This document shows positions 24,100 through 35,828 of a DNA stretch of 64,000 nucleotides, piece by piece (position 1 is the first letter of the stretch; every line of letters starts with the position of its first letter). A program made the position numbers and the translations under genes. A model generated the notes under the pieces. The model was not told where the DNA came from, searched no databases, and worked only from the letters and a program-made list of their open reading frames with translations. Origin of the DNA: Poecilobothrus nobilitatus (lineage: Eukaryota > Arthropoda > Insecta > Diptera > Dolichopodidae); NCBI GenBank assembly GCA_947095535.1, contig OX352773.1, forward strand, positions 111,793,950 through 111,857,949, read 5' to 3'.

Positions 24100-25680
24100 A
24101 TTATCAAGGCAGCTAAACACCTGGCTGTAGGTATAAAAAGCAAAACCAAAACAATTGAAGTTGCAAAAAATAATAAAGTTACGGAACAGGGAAATAGATG
24201 CCCAGAACCGGTACGTGCAGTGAGTGAGCGAATGGGCTCCCACGGAACGTCATCATGCGACCAATTAGCACTGTTAGTGGAGTCACAGGCTAAAGTGCTA
24301 GATATTGCTACTGTTGTAGAAAATGCAAAGATCAGATTAATAAATCCATTTGAAAAACGTAGGAAACTAACTTGGTCACCTACCTAATAGGTAAAAGATA
24401 TCCGTTAAAAAATCCTAATGAAATCACAGCTGATGAAAAAAGCTCTGCTCAAGATCCTAGTCGAAAACGAAAAGGTATCAAGAAAATAACAGAAAATGAT
24501 TTATTAACACCTAAACCTAACATGGAGAAACATGATATATTAACACCAAAACCTAAACATGAAGAAACTAAAGACAAAACAATTATAAGATTAGAAAAAG
24601 AGTTGTCTAAAGCAGCTGAAATCAAGGAGCTAAGAGATATTATAACATTAATGCAATATAATAAGAACTATTCACCATCTAACTCGGACTCTGAAGAGGA
24701 ATTGGTGGCCAAAGAAACAGCCTGGATATTACAAAAAAAAACAAAAAAAGAAAAGTTTCAAGTTAGTCAAAACCAAAAATACCAAGTCCTACAATTAAAC
24801 AAAAATCGAAGCAAAAAGAACTAAAACAACATAAACCGCCTCCATTAATATTGAGTAATGTTAAAAACTTCTCAGAAATAAAGCGTAGTTTAGAATCAAA
24901 AAACCTTAAATTCCAATAAAATTTAATGAGTAATGGTCAAATAAAAATCAATGTGGATACGGAGATGGAATATAGAGATCTAACAAAATTCGCCAATGCT
25001 ACCAAGCTAGAATGACACTCTTATGAAAACAATCAAACTAGACCGATAAGTCATGGTAAGGAACCTACATCCTACATGCAATACGAATGACATAAAAAAT
25101 GAACTTATTGATAAAGGTTTTAAAATTATCGAAGTTGTAAACAGGATTAAAAAATTTAAACAGCATGTAACTAGGCTTTCTCTATTTATGCTTACTTTTG
25201 AAAATACAGAAGACATCAAAAAAATATACGAAATTCAATATATTAACCACATGAAAATTAAAATAGAAGCAATTAGAAGTAACAAAATGATTCCCCAATG
25301 TAAAAAAGTCAAAAACATGGACACACACAAAAGTATTGTCAACGTGAATCAAGCTGTGTTAAATGTGACAACACTTAACAATAGATTGCAAGAAGCCTAA
25401 AACTCTTCCAGCTAAATGCTCTAACTGTGGTATGCCAAATTGCCGTAGAGCTTCAGAAGAGAAGAAATAAAATAACAAGCTCACGTAAAGATCAAATCAA
25501 ACAACCAAGAATGTTCATTTCACAAAAAATTAGCAAAGAATTAACTTTTGCAGAAACAATTTCCACAAATAAAATTTCTCAGCAAAATAATATACCAAAC
25601 AATGATAATAACTTCACACAGATGATCAAAAATGTTATCAATATGATGAATGAACTATCATTCAGATTAGCAAAATAGAA
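24100..25680 (+). pseudogene. Jockey-clade ORF1 (gag-like), broken
   Basis: ORF1 of a Jockey-type element encodes an RNA-binding gag-like protein. 24372-24824 is a charged N-terminal part with RKRKGIKK. Next, in changing frames, come PPLILSNVKNFSEIK and the block beginning MVRNLHPTCNTNDIKNEL (25053-25400), which is the region just ahead of the zinc knuckles in Jockey gag. The knuckles are only readable by changing frame: remnants such as CSNCGMPNC at about 25408-25434. Stops at 24822-24824 and 25398-25400, plus frameshifts, break it. The 5' end of the element is uncertain, near 24100. Confidence 0.8.
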
Positions 25681-25725
25681 GCAAGAACAGAGGTTCTCAG
25701 CTCTCTATCTCAGAGTAGATTCTAT

Positions 25726-26845
25726 ATGAACCAGAGAGACTTAAAAATAGCAACATGGAACTCTAATGGCGTCATAAAAAAATACAAGAAGTAGAAGTTT
25801 TCTTAGTAACTGAAAATATTGATATTCTTCTTATATCAGAAACGCATCTAACAAAACAATCATATCTAAAACTCATAGGATATAAAATCTATTTAGCTAA
25901 CCACCCAGGAAATCAAGCAAAAGGAGGATGTGTAATAGTAATCAAAGAAAATATTGACCATTATGAAGAATGCAACTTACAAACCGAAGAAGTACAAATT
26001 ACTAAAATTACTATTAAAACCGTTAAACAAAAACTATCTATAGGCGCTTTATATTGTCCACCAAAATATAACTTAAAGAAAATAGACTATATTAATATAA
26101 TAAAGCATATGGGTGAGAGATTTATTCTAGGTGGAGACTTCAATGCCAAAAATATCGAATGGGATTTCAGACTTACAACAACAAAAGGCAAAGAATTAAA
26201 GAATGCAGCAAAAGATACTGGCTGCGTATTCCACTCCACAGGAAAACCTACTTATTGGCCATCTGACTTGAACAAAATTCCAGATCTTCTAGACTTCTTT
26301 ATTTCTAGGAAAGTGTCCGTCAACTTCGTAGACATAGAAGAAAATCAAGATTTAAATACTGATCATTCAGCAGTCATATTAACATTAAGTGAAAAAATTA
26401 TTAAAAAAAAAAGTAAGCTAACACTTACTAATAATACAACTGACTGGAAGAGTTTTCAATCTCAACGGTCAAATTCAATCAACTTCTCAGTTAGAATACG
26501 AATAGAACTTCACTAATATAATCCAAGAATCAACATGGAATAACACAAAAGGAATTAAACGTAAAATAGTTGGTAATAACTATCCTAGAAGAATTAAAGA
26601 GTTAGTTATCACCAAAAGAAGAGCTAGAAGAAAGTGGCAACAAACAAGAAGTCCAGGCGACAAAACTATACTAAACAGAAGACCCCAAAAACTAAAAAGA
26701 GAAATTCAAAAAATAAAAGAAGAATCCTGCAAAAATGACCTACAAAATTTAAATGCATATAAAGAATCAGAATATTCCTTGTGGAAAGCCACAAGTAAGC
26801 TTAAGAGACTAATCACCCAAATTCTACCCATCAGAAGACAATATA
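25726..26845 (+). pseudogene. Jockey-clade ORF2: endonuclease and start of RT, cut short
   Basis: ORF2 starts at 25726 with LKIATWNSNGVIKK, shifts frame, and goes on as DILLISETHLT, GGCVIVIKENI, then FILGGDFNAKNIEWDF and NTDHSAVILTL. These are the endonuclease blocks in Jockey order. After 26515 the frame changes again and gives RRIKELVITKRRARRKW and SLWKATSKLKR, the linker before the reverse transcriptase. The match stops near 26840 inside the segment that normally leads into the RT, and the whole polymerase is missing. Loss of the 3' part is unusual for these elements, which are normally 5'-truncated, so a later deletion is likely. Confidence 0.86.
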
Positions 26846-27258
26846 AGATATTTTACTGTATTTGATTTTATTAATTTAAGTATTATTTAAAATTTTATAG
26901 TAAATATCATTGAATTTTTAGTTATTATTTTTATGGAATTTATATAAGCTGGTACTTATATACATATGTACTTATATATTTCTTAGGTCTCTATAATCCA
27001 TACATAATCTGATATAATCCGTATATTCCTTTATAATATTAGTATATAAGTCAAAAACCTTTTGTTTTAAGCCGACCTATTTAATTTTTTCTTCTTGATT
27101 CTAATTATTTGACATATAAGTAAATGAATTTATTTATATTGTATATTGTATTAAAAAAAATTATTATCGTCCTCGTATGTTAAACCAAAATTTAATAATT
27201 ATTATTCATAACTTTTAATTTTTCGAGCACATGTGTTTTTATAACAAACACCTAAAGT
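26846..27258. other. AT-rich DNA, no gene
   Basis: Nothing recognisable. It could be unrelated flank joined by a deletion, or the 3' UTR of the Jockey element. Confidence 0.4.
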
Positions 27259-27875
27259 ATATTATTCCCTACACCTAAAGTATAGGGTATATTAACTTTG
27301 GTATGGTGTTTGTAACCACCAAAAGGAAGCGAGTTAAATATGGACATGTATATATATTCTGAATCAGGATCACCTCCTGACTTCTGAGTCGATTTAGCGA
27401 TGTCCGTCCGCCCGTCCGTAGGCACGATAACTTAAAAAAAAAATTAAGCTATCTTGATGAAATTTATACTGTAGGTTAACAATGATCAAAGTAAGGCGGC
27501 GATTGCAAATAGGCGAAATCAGACCATGGGTTAGAGTACCTCCCACAAAACTGCCAAAACCGCATACGCATATCTTCGAAATTAATAAAGATAGAAAGAT
27601 AGAAACTTAAAATTTTGTACGAGGGTGTTTTTTTCTTAATCCCTGATATCCCAAAAATTTTAGATGAATTTGAGAGTAGTTCTTCGGGTACCTCCCACAC
27701 AATTCCCAAAACCTAACAAGCATATATTTGAAATTAATAAAGACAGAAATCTGAAATTTTGTACACAGGTTGTAAAAGCATGTATTTTTTTAGCTTAGAT
27801 ATATTAAATACCTAACTAAAATAACTTATGGATTTTTAATTTTATTTGAATTTTCTAGGTGTAGGGTATAAATAA
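27259..27875 (+). mobile_element. TIR element with GTCY tract (TACACC type)
   Basis: Left end TATTCCCTACACCTA (about 27259-27273), right end TAGGTGTAGGGTATA (about 27857-27871): inverted repeats of about 15 bp with one mismatch. It contains AAAAGGAAGCGAGTTA, a TA-rich stretch, the core CAGGATCACCTCCTGA, then GTCCGTCCGCCCGTCCG at about 27402-27420. The layout matches that described for dipteran mini-me elements. A second, truncated copy lies at 42455-42615. Non-autonomous. Confidence 0.75.
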
Positions 27876-27904
27876 GTCGGTTGCATCGACGTACTATTAC
27901 ATTT

Positions 27905-28618
27905 ACTTGTTATCTTTTAAACCGGTTCTATTTTTTTTTTTTACATCCTCGTCGCCACTTTGTTGTATTATTAAAAATGCATTTGTATTTATTGTATTTA
28001 TTTATGTAAAATGCAAAAGATATTCTGCATCATCAGCGAGCTTTACCGGAACTCTATCATATGCATTTGAAAATGCAAGATCTAACCATTTATTATTGTT
28101 GTTGGGATAACTAATAATCTGCTGTAAATCATTAATAATCGCTAATAAAACTGAAATCAATCTCGTCCTGGAAGTTAATGGGTAATAAATGGGTAATCAT
28201 CAAAAACAAAAGAAAGAGCCGAGCAGTTAAAATCGCCAAAAAAGAGCTTCCATGATCAAAAATCATGCATATTTGAAGTGATATTATGATATACACTACA
28301 AAATTCAGAATATGAGGAATTATCAGAGTTCGGAAGGAAATAAACAATACCTAGGTATAAATTATTCATACCTAAATTAATTTTAATAAATTGGTGTGTA
28401 AATGATTGAAAAGTACTAGTAATTAATGGTACACTTACACTAGGTAAATTATTACTTACGACAAATAATACACCACCACTTCGCGAACTATTTGTAAACT
28501 GATAATTACGATCGCTCTTGCAAATGGACCAATTCATATCAAGAATTTCTTCGTTTTTATTTTTTATTTTTTTTAATGCATTTCTCTGCCACATAAATGT
28601 GGACAGAAAATTACACAA
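27905..28618 (-). pseudogene. Non-LTR endonuclease fragment
   Basis: Minus strand. The frame at 28618-28256 includes SRSGGVLFVVSNN and FIKINLGMNNLYLGIVYF, the central blocks of a non-LTR endonuclease. Further on, in another frame, come FGDFNCS (about 28240-28220) and WLDLAFSN (about 28085-28060), the GDxN block and the LDL block near the domain end. The reverse transcriptase is absent. The first 30 or so residues of the open frame do not look like endonuclease and are probably flank. Clade not clear. Confidence 0.7.
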
Positions 28619-28659
28619 CCTTTCTTGTTCAGGCGTGGCTGTAAATGTCGTAAGGAGGA

Positions 28660-28760
28660 ATAACTCTTAAGACGGGTGGGAGATTCGAACCCACACTCAA
28701 TACTTCGTTGGATTCTCGAGGTCCCAATTTCTTCGTTTCAGTTACAGCTAGTACATTTTA
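28660..28760 (-). repeat. Possible tRNA-like (SINE-type) promoter, minus strand
   Basis: On the minus strand GGTTCGAATCT (plus 28681-28691) looks like a pol III B box, inside a GTGGG/CCCAC stem. An A-box match upstream is poor. It may be a tRNA-derived SINE remnant. Weak evidence. Confidence 0.3.
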
Positions 28761-28894
28761 ATGTTATTTATCTGGTTAGTAAATTCAAAACGTTTCATAC
28801 GCTAACAACAATAATCGTAAATTAACTACAATTAAATCAACACAAGAATTTGAACCTTTGTCTTTGTTCGTAATCTGCTCACAAAATTTGTAAG

Positions 28895-28965
28895 TGTTGT
28901 ATGGTGCTGTGGAAAGTGTATAGGTTTTGAAAGTGGGAGCAATTTGGTTCGAATCCAATTCGTAT
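28895..28965 (+). repeat. tRNA-like sequence, probably SINE-derived
   Basis: TGGTGCTGTGG at 28902-28912 fits the A box with one mismatch and GGTTCGAATCC at 28946-28956 is a perfect B box. The 44-nt spacing is that of a tRNA gene. The T stem (TTGG/CCAA) pairs, but no acceptor stem forms, so it is a tRNA-like relic and not a working tRNA gene. Confidence 0.45.
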
Positions 28966-28979
28966 GTATATATTTTTTT

Positions 28980-29777
28980 TTTAACTCTATTTATCAACAT
29001 TTTTTGAATAAAATTTTAGATACAATGCATTTAAAGCTTAATTTATTCTATTCATCTTATCCATGAATAGAATACACACATTATTTGATCTCCTGTAATA
29101 GTTTAGTTCAATCAATCTTGATTGCTATTGCACATGTGTTTTGTATTAGTATTTAGCAAAATACAAAATATAGGTACAATATTTTTATGTTGCTAAATTA
29201 TTTTGTTTAAAAACATTTGTTTTTCTTTAATGCATATTGATTATGCATGGCGTTAAAAATTAAGGTTTTTTGTGTTTTATTTAGGAACATTTATTATGTA
29301 CATTGAGTATACATATAAAATTTTATTCAAAATAATTGTCAACGCAAAAAATGAAAACTACCTAATAATGTATGTAAGTATGTATGTACGTATATAATAT
29401 TATGTTAAACTAATTTGCTAAATTATTTTATTCCGCTACATTTGTTTATTATTTAAATCAAGATATTTGGCAACATTTTTTACTGCATGATCTTATTAAG
29501 CGATTACTAGGTAGGTAAATATGAGTTCAAGGTTAGATGTTTGTTTGGATATACTACTGTCTACTAATACTATACTATAGAAATATACAGTAAAAAACAT
29601 TTATGTATATCATTTTCATACGTGTTGATTCAACTAAAATTGGATTCTAATATTTATAATCACAGCATTTGGGTACATATTTTAACCTTCGAGGTATTTC
29701 CATTATTTATGAATTACTAGAATAAAAAATTTTTACTTTTGCTGTAACAGAATCGATTTGAAAATTATAAAGAGAAG
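28980..29777. other. AT-rich DNA with a recurring short motif
   Basis: No gene. TTGCTAAATTATTTT occurs at about 29190 and 29416 and again in the tandem units near 45768, which suggests a shared old repeat. Confidence 0.4.
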
Positions 29778-29970
29778 GTACCACGAAATCCCAAATACAA
29801 AATCCCAAAATGACAAAATCCCAAAACTCAACTCTAAATTCAAAACGAACTATAATATCAAAACTACTTTGGAATTTTGATATTTTGAGATTTTGGTATT
29901 TTGGATTTTGAAATTGTAGATTTTGGGATTTTTTTTTTTTTTCGTTTTAGCATTTGGGATTTCGTGGCAC
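29778..29970. mobile_element. Fold-back MITE, about 193 bp
   Basis: Ends are GTACCACGAAATCCCAAATA and the inverse of GTGCCACGAAATCCCAAATG, about 21 bp with two mismatches. The interior is rich in AAATCCC on the left arm and GGGATTT or TTTTGG on the right arm, so the single strand would fold along much of its length. No coding capacity. Confidence 0.75.
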
Positions 29971-30095
29971 TCCCATAAAGGGAAAATAATAACTAAGTCT
30001 CTTAATTTACTTAAACATTTAGTATAAAATTGTAAAACGTATTTTATATAAGAAACAATAATGTATGTACGAATAAAAAAATATCTTTTATTTTT

Positions 30096-31954
30096 ATACC
30101 CGTACGATAAGGATCGGGTATATTAAAATTGTAACACCTCGAAATAAGCTAGCTAGATATACCTTCAAAGGTATGGATCGAATCAGAATCAAATTCTCGG
30201 TCGATTAAGCTTTGTCCGTCCGTCAGCAAGAGTCTTGAAATTAACACAAAATATTCTTACAACAATTTGTAAGTTTTCTTTTTTTTTTGGTTGAGATCCG
30301 ACCAAAACTTCGGGTAGCTCTCGAGCACCTAACATTTAAATCTCCATTTTTTTGAAATAGAGCCATGCAATTTTAACTTCTAAAAGATATCATAAAAATA
30401 TTAATTTTATTATTAAAAACTATTTCTGTAGCCCCACCCGTTACGGAGCTACACCTCACCAAATTTAGAAAAAGCTCTATATTTAAATTGTTATAACACA
30501 AGTTGTATAAGGTATATCTTCAATTTGATTAACGCCAAACGATCACTGCAATTATTAGTTTTAAAAATATATATATAATAAATATATACTTGTGGCATGC
30601 GGTATCTTCATTTACGGTTATGCGAAACTCAAATTTGGCGAAATTCTTGATTCCTTCTATCTTCCAAACGGTTTAAGTTAGAAACTTGAAATTTTGAGAA
30701 ATGTTAGGTCATTCAAAATAAGTAGGAGTCATTTTAGAAAATATTTTTGTATCGCCCCCCGTTTCGGAGCTGTATCAAACTAAGCTGATACAAATTTAAA
30801 ATTTTTTTTTGAAATAATATACAAAAGCTCCAACATTATATTTTTATTTCTATTAACAAGTTTCTTTATAATATAGGGTTATCTTAAAATTGACGAAAGT
30901 GTGACTTCATTTTTCTAACAAATTTTTTTAATGTTTTTTTTGCATTTTTTTTTTGCTCGATAATTTAAAATTGTTGAGGATGATGCGTAGTATAACAAAA
31001 TCAGCTGTCTCCACCACAGGACCGACCGCCACTATACAAAAAGTACAATGCCAAAATTTATAGATTTTTTACATAATATCTAATTTATATTAATGCAAAA
31101 TAACTTCCAATAATTTAACAACATTTTGTTTTATTGTTTTATTAATAATATTGTTTTATTATTATTTGTTTTATTATAAGATTAATATAGAATTAGCTAA
31201 CAAAAATTTTACTGTTAATTTTATGTCATCAACAAAAGACTTATAAAGATGTAATATGCATAGATACAAGTACGTATGTATTTATAAATTTTTAGAGATA
31301 TAAAAAAAAGAACAAAAAAAATTGTTCAAATAAATTCATATGGAGTGTTATGTATGAAATTTGGACTTAGACAAAAAATTAAATAAAAGTTAAAGTTAGT
31401 CGGATCAAAAAATGTTCTATTACAAAGTTGCAGTTTTTTACTTGTACAATTTTTTCTGAATAATTTTTCTCATACAATTTTTCTGTTACGAAATATTCGT
31501 AAAAAACTTAAAAAGTGCACTAGTAAACTACCACTTGCGGTTGTCCGATTTGCTCCAAAAGGTTATCAATTCGAGATATTTATGTCAAAACCTTAAATAT
31601 GAAATTACCTTATACATTAATGTATGCGGTCGGTAAAAAATTAAATAAATAAAAAATATAACGGTTGCCTGAAGAATTTATATTTATATGATATGATATA
31701 ACTCATGTTTATTTACATATCGTATATGTCACTGATGAATGAATAATATATAATACATATGTATAGTATAAATTATTATACATTTGCAGCTTAGTATTAA
31801 ATGGTACTATAGCATATTTGGAAAAGTTTTGGATTGATAATCGTTATGTGGAAGTTTAGAATCTGCTTTTGAAGAAAATTAAAAATTATAAAAATTATAA
31901 AATATTATAAGCAGAGTGACAGACTATGAACATACTAACGGTTCGTAAGGGTAT
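30096..31954 (+). mobile_element. Long TIR element with GTCY tract (TACCCGTACGA type)
   Basis: Starts ATACCCGTACGATAAGG at 30096 and ends at about 31954 with the inverse of ATACCCTTACGAACCG. It has the block AACACCTCGAAATAAGC, the core and GTCCGTCCGTCAGC near 30216-30229. It is homologous along most of its length to 60197-61718, including the 3' part with TAGTATTAAATGGTACTATA. No protein-coding region is recognisable. Confidence 0.72.
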
Positions 31955-32149
31955 CTAAGAGTTGACAAAGCCAACTGTATTCACCCTCGTTAAATTCAAA
32001 TTATGTGTTTCATTTAAAACTAAAAAGTATAAAATAAAATAATGTGTAGAAAAAATATTTTTTAAAGTATGCTTTTATCAAAACCGATTTCGCTCCCTAA
32101 AAAATTTTGGACTGTTAGAATATAAAAGTAAATTGATGGAATAAAAAAG

Positions 32150-34604
32150 AAACACGAACCCCAAATTTCCCAGATTTCCGTTAACCTTATTCCAGACATT
32201 TATTTGTTACTGACTATCTGCATGGCGATCTGCAATTATTACTGACGATGTGCATGGGAGTGACTATTTTCCAATCTACATTAACACTAACAGAATGCAA
32301 ACAATCTTACAAACCAATTTCCGAAATCTACTTCTAAATTTAAAATTCATATGGCTAATTGGCAAAAATATCAATCATGTATTTAAAACTCGCTCTCTAA
32401 CTTTTTCGAAATAGAAAATGTCAATCAAGATACAGCAAGATTAAAGAAAATTATTCGAGCCTCAGCTAATATTTCAATACCTCGAACTGCACCTCACAAA
32501 TCCAGCAAACATTTCTCATGGTGGACCAAAGAACTACCTATATTATCCAAAAGAAAAAAAAATCATTTAATATTTTTAGACGTGACCTTACATCTGAAAA
32601 TTTATTCAATTTCAAAAAAAATTTTTAGACGGAAGCTTAACTTAGTCAAATAAGCCTAATTTTATTATCTGACCACTTCTCTTCCCACTATTTGAAAAAA
32701 ATTACGGGAAACTAAAAAAGGTAATATAATTAGAATAATAGACAACAACAATAAAAACTGTACCAGTTCTATTGAAATTGCCAACCTTTTCGGAGAAATA
32801 TGGTCTTCCGTGTCAGATGATAGTAATTTTTCAACTACTTTTGTAAATAAAAAAATATAATTGCTTAGCTGCCGATGTTTTCAATATAATATCGTTCCTT
32901 TGGCAAAAAAATAGATAATAAAATAAACACGAATGAGCTAAACGCTACTCTAAACTAAAAGATAACACGTCCAGTTTTGATCAAATATACTATTCGCTGA
33001 TTAAAATTTGCCCTCCTCTGGCAAAAAATTTCTTTGCAATCTTTACAATATAATTTTTAACTCAGTCTTTTTCCCCAAAGATTGGAAAATAGTTAATATT
33101 ATTGCCATAAGGAAACCAAACAAACCAATAGACCAAATTGAAGAATACAAATCGATTTCACTATTGCACTTGTATACCTTTTGTATAAGCAAAGTTTTTG
33201 AAAAAATTATCTCTACTCGGATACTTTGCTATATAGAAAAAAATCATCTTGAACGATAATCAGGTTACTTTTAAACCTACAAAAGGTTGAGACTCAACTT
33301 TATATATCGATCACCCGATTGCAAACGCATTACCAGTCAAAAATCACATTTGCATCATATCATTTGATCATATTGGTGTTAACATTATTTGCAATCAACT
33401 CAAAGATTGGGACGTGGGGAGAAAATGATCAATATAATTAAAGCTTTTTCAAAAAACAGGAAATTTAGAATTAAAATCAATAATATTTATTCAAAAATAT
33501 TTTCTTTAAATAATGAACTACCTCAAGGTTCTCCATTGTCAGCAACTCTATTTTTAATTGCATTCAATAAACTTAGCCAAATTATTTCACAATATAATCA
33601 GAACATAAAACAATCAATATATGCCGATGATCTCTATTTAATATTTAAATTGAAAAACGTTGAAGAAACTAAAATAATCCTGTTGGATATATTTAATAAA
33701 ATTTCCAAATGGGGGTCCGAATCAGGAGTTTTAATTTCAGTCACAAATGCAAACATCTTCATGTCTGCAGAAAATTAAAATGTAATGAATTTTATTTTCA
33801 AATACAAAATATACCAATTCAAAATACTTCAGATTTAAATATGTTAGGATTAATCTTTGATAAAAAGTACAGTTGGAAAAGTCATATTGAATATCTAAAA
33901 AACTCTTTATTATTAAGACTTAATATAGTAAAATGCTTTTCAAACAACAAAAATGAAGCACATGTAAATTTAAAAATAACATTATCAAAGCAATAATACT
34001 TTCGGAAATCAGCTATGATTTAACTAGTTATGGAAAATGTAATAACAAAGCTTATCTTAAATCCCTAAGTTCTGTTTTTCATGCAGCAATTCGCATAGCT
34101 CTAGGTGCATTTCGTACAACACCAGTGGTAAATATGTTAATTGAATCAGGATTACAATCTTTAAAAATCTGATATGAAACACACCTGATCAGGCTAATAC
34201 CAAAACTACTCTACTTTACAATCCACCACTTCAATCACAGCTAAAAAATGTTTATAAAAGCAAAACTATCACAATACCAATGATTCCAGAATCGACAATT
34301 TTACCTGTAGCCGCTCTAGCTAATAAATATTAAATAGCACCAGTCAGTAATAAAAATCGGTTTCTACTTATCCTCCATGCAATTTACCAATTAATTGTAT
34401 TAATCTTGAACTAATAACCTATCAAAAAGATACAACCAACAATTCAATATTTAAACAATTCTAGAAATTCAGGATAATTTACAAAAAAAGGGTTATAAAA
34501 TATATTACACAGACGGTTCCAAAACAAACAATGCATCTGGATATGCTGTTATAAACAATGACAGGAAAGTATCTGAACTGGGAAGAATTCATCCTGGCTC
34601 ATCC
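32150..34604 (+). pseudogene. I-clade non-LTR element, 5' part (EN end, RT, RNase H start)
   Basis: Degraded element with an RNase H domain, as in the I clade. About 32240 gives HGSDYFPIYI (the endonuclease SDH block). RT blocks: WKIVNIIAIRKPNKP (33008-33259), ELPQGSPLSATLFLIA and SIYADDLYLIF (33389-33778, YADD catalytic pair intact), and LGLIFDKKYSW (33709-33996). After frameshifts come HAAIRIALGAFRTTP (about 34080-34125) and YYTDGSKTNNASGYAV (about 34500-34550), which opens the RNase H domain. Coding ends near 34604 inside RNase H; the rest of that domain resumes near 44330, beyond a minus-strand insertion. Confidence 0.87.
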
Positions 34605-35475
34605 ATAATACTTTAATACAAATGTACAGTTTGGTTTTGCGGATAGGGATGTGGGAAGGATGATTGGGAAATTGGAATTAGGAAAATTGTTATTATGAGG
34701 GATAGGTAGCAAAATTTGGAGGGACATTTTGAACAAAGATGTTAATATTCTTCTTAAACTTAAGTAAATCGTACACATATGAATTAGGGAACACATGTGA
34801 TCAACTTTAAGGAACGCATGTGAGGTTATATAGTCCCACATAAGGGGCGTGCGGATGACAAACGAATTTCCATAAGCTGTATTTCGCCATCTTGATAACT
34901 CTACATGGTAGGTATCAGCTTCTGTTACATTCCTTGTTTCTCGTTGGAAAACTTTGAGTGGAGGCATTAACTGTTTTTTTTTTTTGGAACAGGTGTTAGT
35001 CCCTACGAGATATACATAAAACAAGATCAGAGACCCAACTGTACGGCGATGGCTGAGTGGAGTGAGCATTGAAGTTACACTAATGTCGTTGATAAGACCA
35101 ATAAGTCTGTTTTGAACATTATCTAGATATCCTAGGGATATTTGAGGGCTTGCAGCAGAAATATGTGCATTATACTTCATTTTCAGCCTATGGTACGTTT
35201 TATAGATATTGAAAAGATCAGATGCAGAGCAGTAGGTTTTCCAGCGATACAAAAAACTCAAACATTTAGCTGCACCTATACCAAAAATGTGAGTTAACAA
35301 AGTCAATTTTTTGTTTAACTCGATAGCCAGAATGTTTAAGGCTGTTGAATGCTGCAACACTTTCCCTGAAATACGAGGTTGGGAATAGTAGTGGCAATTT
35401 GTCGCGAGATTGGAAGATAAATATAGGATTCTTTTAATAGCAAAAACAAAAAAATATCCTCTTAAATAAAACACT
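34599..35475 (-). pseudogene. CR1-like non-LTR element, 3' part
   Basis: A 291-codon minus-strand frame for the end of a CR1/L2-like polyprotein: HIFGIGAAKCLSFLYRW, LGYLDNVQNRLIGLI, LSHRRTVGSLILFYVY, LMPPLKVFQRETRNV, and SRWRNTAYGNSFVIRTPLMW. These are the usual post-RT blocks of the family, here open to near the element's 3' end. The reverse transcriptase part of this element lies at 42931-43800 on the same strand, beyond the inserted errantivirus. The N-terminal edge of the open frame reads through the LTR boundary near 35476. Confidence 0.85.
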
Positions 35476-35828
35476 TGTTTTACAAAAAAATATTTTATTT
35501 TTAAATACTATTTTATTATTAATCTAAATGCTCCGTTGCAATAGACTTAATGGACCGCTTAATTTTTTCTCTCTCCTTATTATTTATAATCTTTCTAATT
35601 ATTTAATTTTGTTGACTCTTATAAGAACTATATTTTGTCGGAATGTTGAAGGATTAGAAGTACATAAGGTAAAAAAGAACTTTGAATAATTTTTATTTGC
35701 ATGCTGACTGTTGCGGGAACAGAAGAAACATGAAAAACACATGTTATTAAATGTCCAAATAACATTAGCTGTCTAATGTTACTTTTATATTATTATTATG
35801 TTTATTATGTGAAATGTCATTTGTAACA
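35476..35828 (-). repeat. Errantivirus 3' LTR
   Basis: About 353 bp. On the minus strand it starts TGTTACAAATGACATTTCACA (5' end at 35828) and ends GTAAAACA at 35476, so it has the TG...CA ends of an LTR. It matches 42616-42930 closely, with about a dozen substitutions and a 10-bp length difference. Confidence 0.85.
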
